Assembly: GCA_949879795.1 (NCBI GenBank)
Contig: CATLBR010000012.1
Coordinates: 1 to 64,000, forward strand
DNA length: 64,000 nt
Origin: an uncultured Hungatella sp.
GTDB lineage: Bacteria > Bacillota > Clostridia > Lachnospirales > Lachnospiraceae
Direction: 5' to 3'
Shown piece by piece: positions 63,094 to 64,000 of the stretch; the stretch's first letter is position 1; every line of letters starts with the position of its first letter. Below the pieces are notes generated by a model, which was given only the letters and a program-made list of their open reading frames with translations, searched no databases and was not told the DNA's origin. Both the position numbers and the translations under genes were made by a program.

Positions 63094-64000
63094 ATGAAAG
63101 GGACAGCTTGCCCAGGGATATCCCAGTGTATGATCGTGAAGAACGAGGAAAAAAACATAGAGAAAGCCTTGACATGGGGGAAGGGGATCGTGTCGGAACA
63201 GATCGTGGTGGACACAGGCTCCACCGACAGGACTGTGGAGATAGCCAGACAGATGGGAGCGCAGGTCTATGAATTTCAGTGGATCGACGATTTCGCTGCC
63301 GCCAAGAATTTTGCCATCAGCAAGGCAGGGTGTGAGTGGATCGCGTTTCTGGACGCGGACGAGTACTTTGCTCCGGAGGACGCTGGGAAACTTCCTGCTC
63401 TCATAGAGAGTCTGAAGGACGACCCATGTGAGGGCATCATGACCGGCTGGGTTCATCTGGACAACCACGGGAATATCATGGCAGTTCAGTCCCAGATCCG
63501 CCTTTTTAGAAATCTGCCGGGGCTGGGATACAGGAGGCGGATCCACGAGTATCTCAGGACCAGGGATGGCAGGCCTCCCAGGCTCCTGGACGCCGTGAAG
63601 GATCTGTCTATCTACCACACCGGTTACGGTAAGGCGGAGTCCGGAAAGAAGGCAGGGTCGGGAAGGAATTTCCGGTTGATTCAGGCGGAGCTTCGGGAGC
63701 ATCCTGATGACTACGAGATGCTGTGGGCCCTGGGAAATGAGTATGAGCTTCTGGAGGACTTGAAGAGCGCGGAGGAGTGTTACCGGAGATCCACGGCTCT
63801 GATGCCGGAGAGCATGAACGGCGTCTATGACATGAGTACCTCCGGCTGCTGGTTCCGGCTTTTGGAGCTTCTCGCGTATTTTCCGGAGACAGACGAGGCG
63901 GAACTTTTGAAGGTATATGAGAGAGCGGTGAGAGGATGGCCCCTGGAGGGGGACTTTGACTACATCATGGGGAAATACTATGTGGCCCACACCAACTACC
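63094..64000 (+). CDS. GT2-family glycosyltransferase with TPR repeats (continues beyond window)
   Basis: At least 302 codons are inside the window and the frame is open at the right edge. N-terminus GISQCMIVKNEEKNIEKALTWGKG, IVVDTGSTDRTVEIA, DAD at 87-89, then TPR-like helices from about residue 190 (LGNEYELLEDLKSAEECYRRSTALMPE). Close paralogue of the protein at 56703. AAGGAGAG precedes the ATG. Its composition is again GC-rich, unlike the cassette immediately before it. Confidence 0.85.
   Translation, partial: MKGTACPGISQCMIVKNEEKNIEKALTWGKGIVSEQIVVDTGSTDRTVEIARQMGAQVYEFQWIDDFAAAKNFAISKAGCEWIAFLDADEYFAPEDAGKLPALIESLKDDPCEGIMTGWVHLDNHGNIMAVQSQIRLFRNLPGLGYRRRIHEYLRTRDGRPPRLLDAVKDLSIYHTGYGKAESGKKAGSGRNFRLIQAELREHPDDYEMLWALGNEYELLEDLKSAEECYRRSTALMPESMNGVYDMSTSGCWFRLLELLAYFPETDEAELLKVYERAVRGWPLEGDFDYIMGKYYVAHTNY

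Noticed and set aside
63067-63990. 307-codon minus-strand frame at the right edge
   Set aside because: The plus strand encodes a clear GT2-TPR protein from 63094 with a ribosome site and paralogue; the minus frame is its shadow.

Overview
The window looks like chromosome from a motile Gram-positive gut Clostridia, most likely Lachnospiraceae (Enterocloster/Hungatella-like). This is inferred from a Bacillus/Clostridium-type flagellar gene order (FliW-CsrA, CheC-CheD-CheV, a SigD-type sigma factor), T-box leaders on aminoacyl-tRNA synthetase genes, choline-binding-type wall repeats, and strong GGAGG ribosome sites with frequent TTG or GTG starts. Most of the sequence is moderately GC-rich. A few visibly AT-rich patches stand out: 42.2-44.1 kb, 59.5-63.0 kb and the middle of fliD.

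Layout. 0-11.5 kb (+): late flagellar and chemotaxis operon, fliN/Y-fliO-P-Q-R-flhB-flhA-sigD, two rod proteins, cheC-cheD-cheV and a wall-binding protein, closed by a terminator. 11.6-13.4 kb (-): a ParA ATPase coupled to a ComFB-domain protein. 13.5-18.5 kb (+): fliD, fliS, a FliT-like chaperone and a degenerate nucleotidyltransferase. 18.5-24.0 kb (-): flgM-flgN-flgK-flgL-yviE-like-fliW-csrA. 24.1-31.6 kb (+): a FliK-like protein, a FlhB C-terminal paralogue, two wall-binding paralogues, a lytic transglycosylase, a PilZ protein and a glycosyltransferase. 31.7-41.7 kb (+): housekeeping genes pheS-pheT (with a Phe T-box), a MATE exporter, eno, secG, rnr, smpB and ssrA. 42.2-45.5 kb: an AT-rich ATPase/nuclease-like pair directly 3' of ssrA, two small genes, a 24-bp hairpin and a four-copy tandem repeat. 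45.5-53.0 kb: ilvE, transporters, thrS (with a Thr T-box), a DUF523 gene and a truncated AAA-ATPase-like gene. 53.2-64 kb: two flagellins, a fucosyltransferase, TPR glycosyltransferases, an Rpn-family nuclease and an unexplained three-gene cassette with a phosphoribosyltransferase-like protein.

How the parts fit. Five sigma-28-type promoters can be read directly (before fliD, flgM, the fliK-like gene and both flagellins), matching the SigD and FlgM genes in the same window. CsrA-FliW and a GGA-rich leader before the second flagellin suggest the known FliW-CsrA-flagellin homeostasis circuit. GT2-TPR glycosyltransferases, a GT11 fucosyltransferase and a nucleotidyltransferase-fold protein near the flagellins suggest glycosylated flagella. 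PilZ and ComFB proteins suggest input from cyclic dinucleotides.

The most novel-looking items are: (1) a dispersed, structured intergenic repeat of about 110 bp in four copies (38.9, 46.3, 48.8 and 53.3 kb); (2) the ParA-ComFB pair; (3) the ATPase plus PD-(D/E)XK-like pair beside ssrA; (4) the three-gene phosphoribosyltransferase-like cassette; (5) several regulatory hairpins, including one that buries the eno ribosome site.
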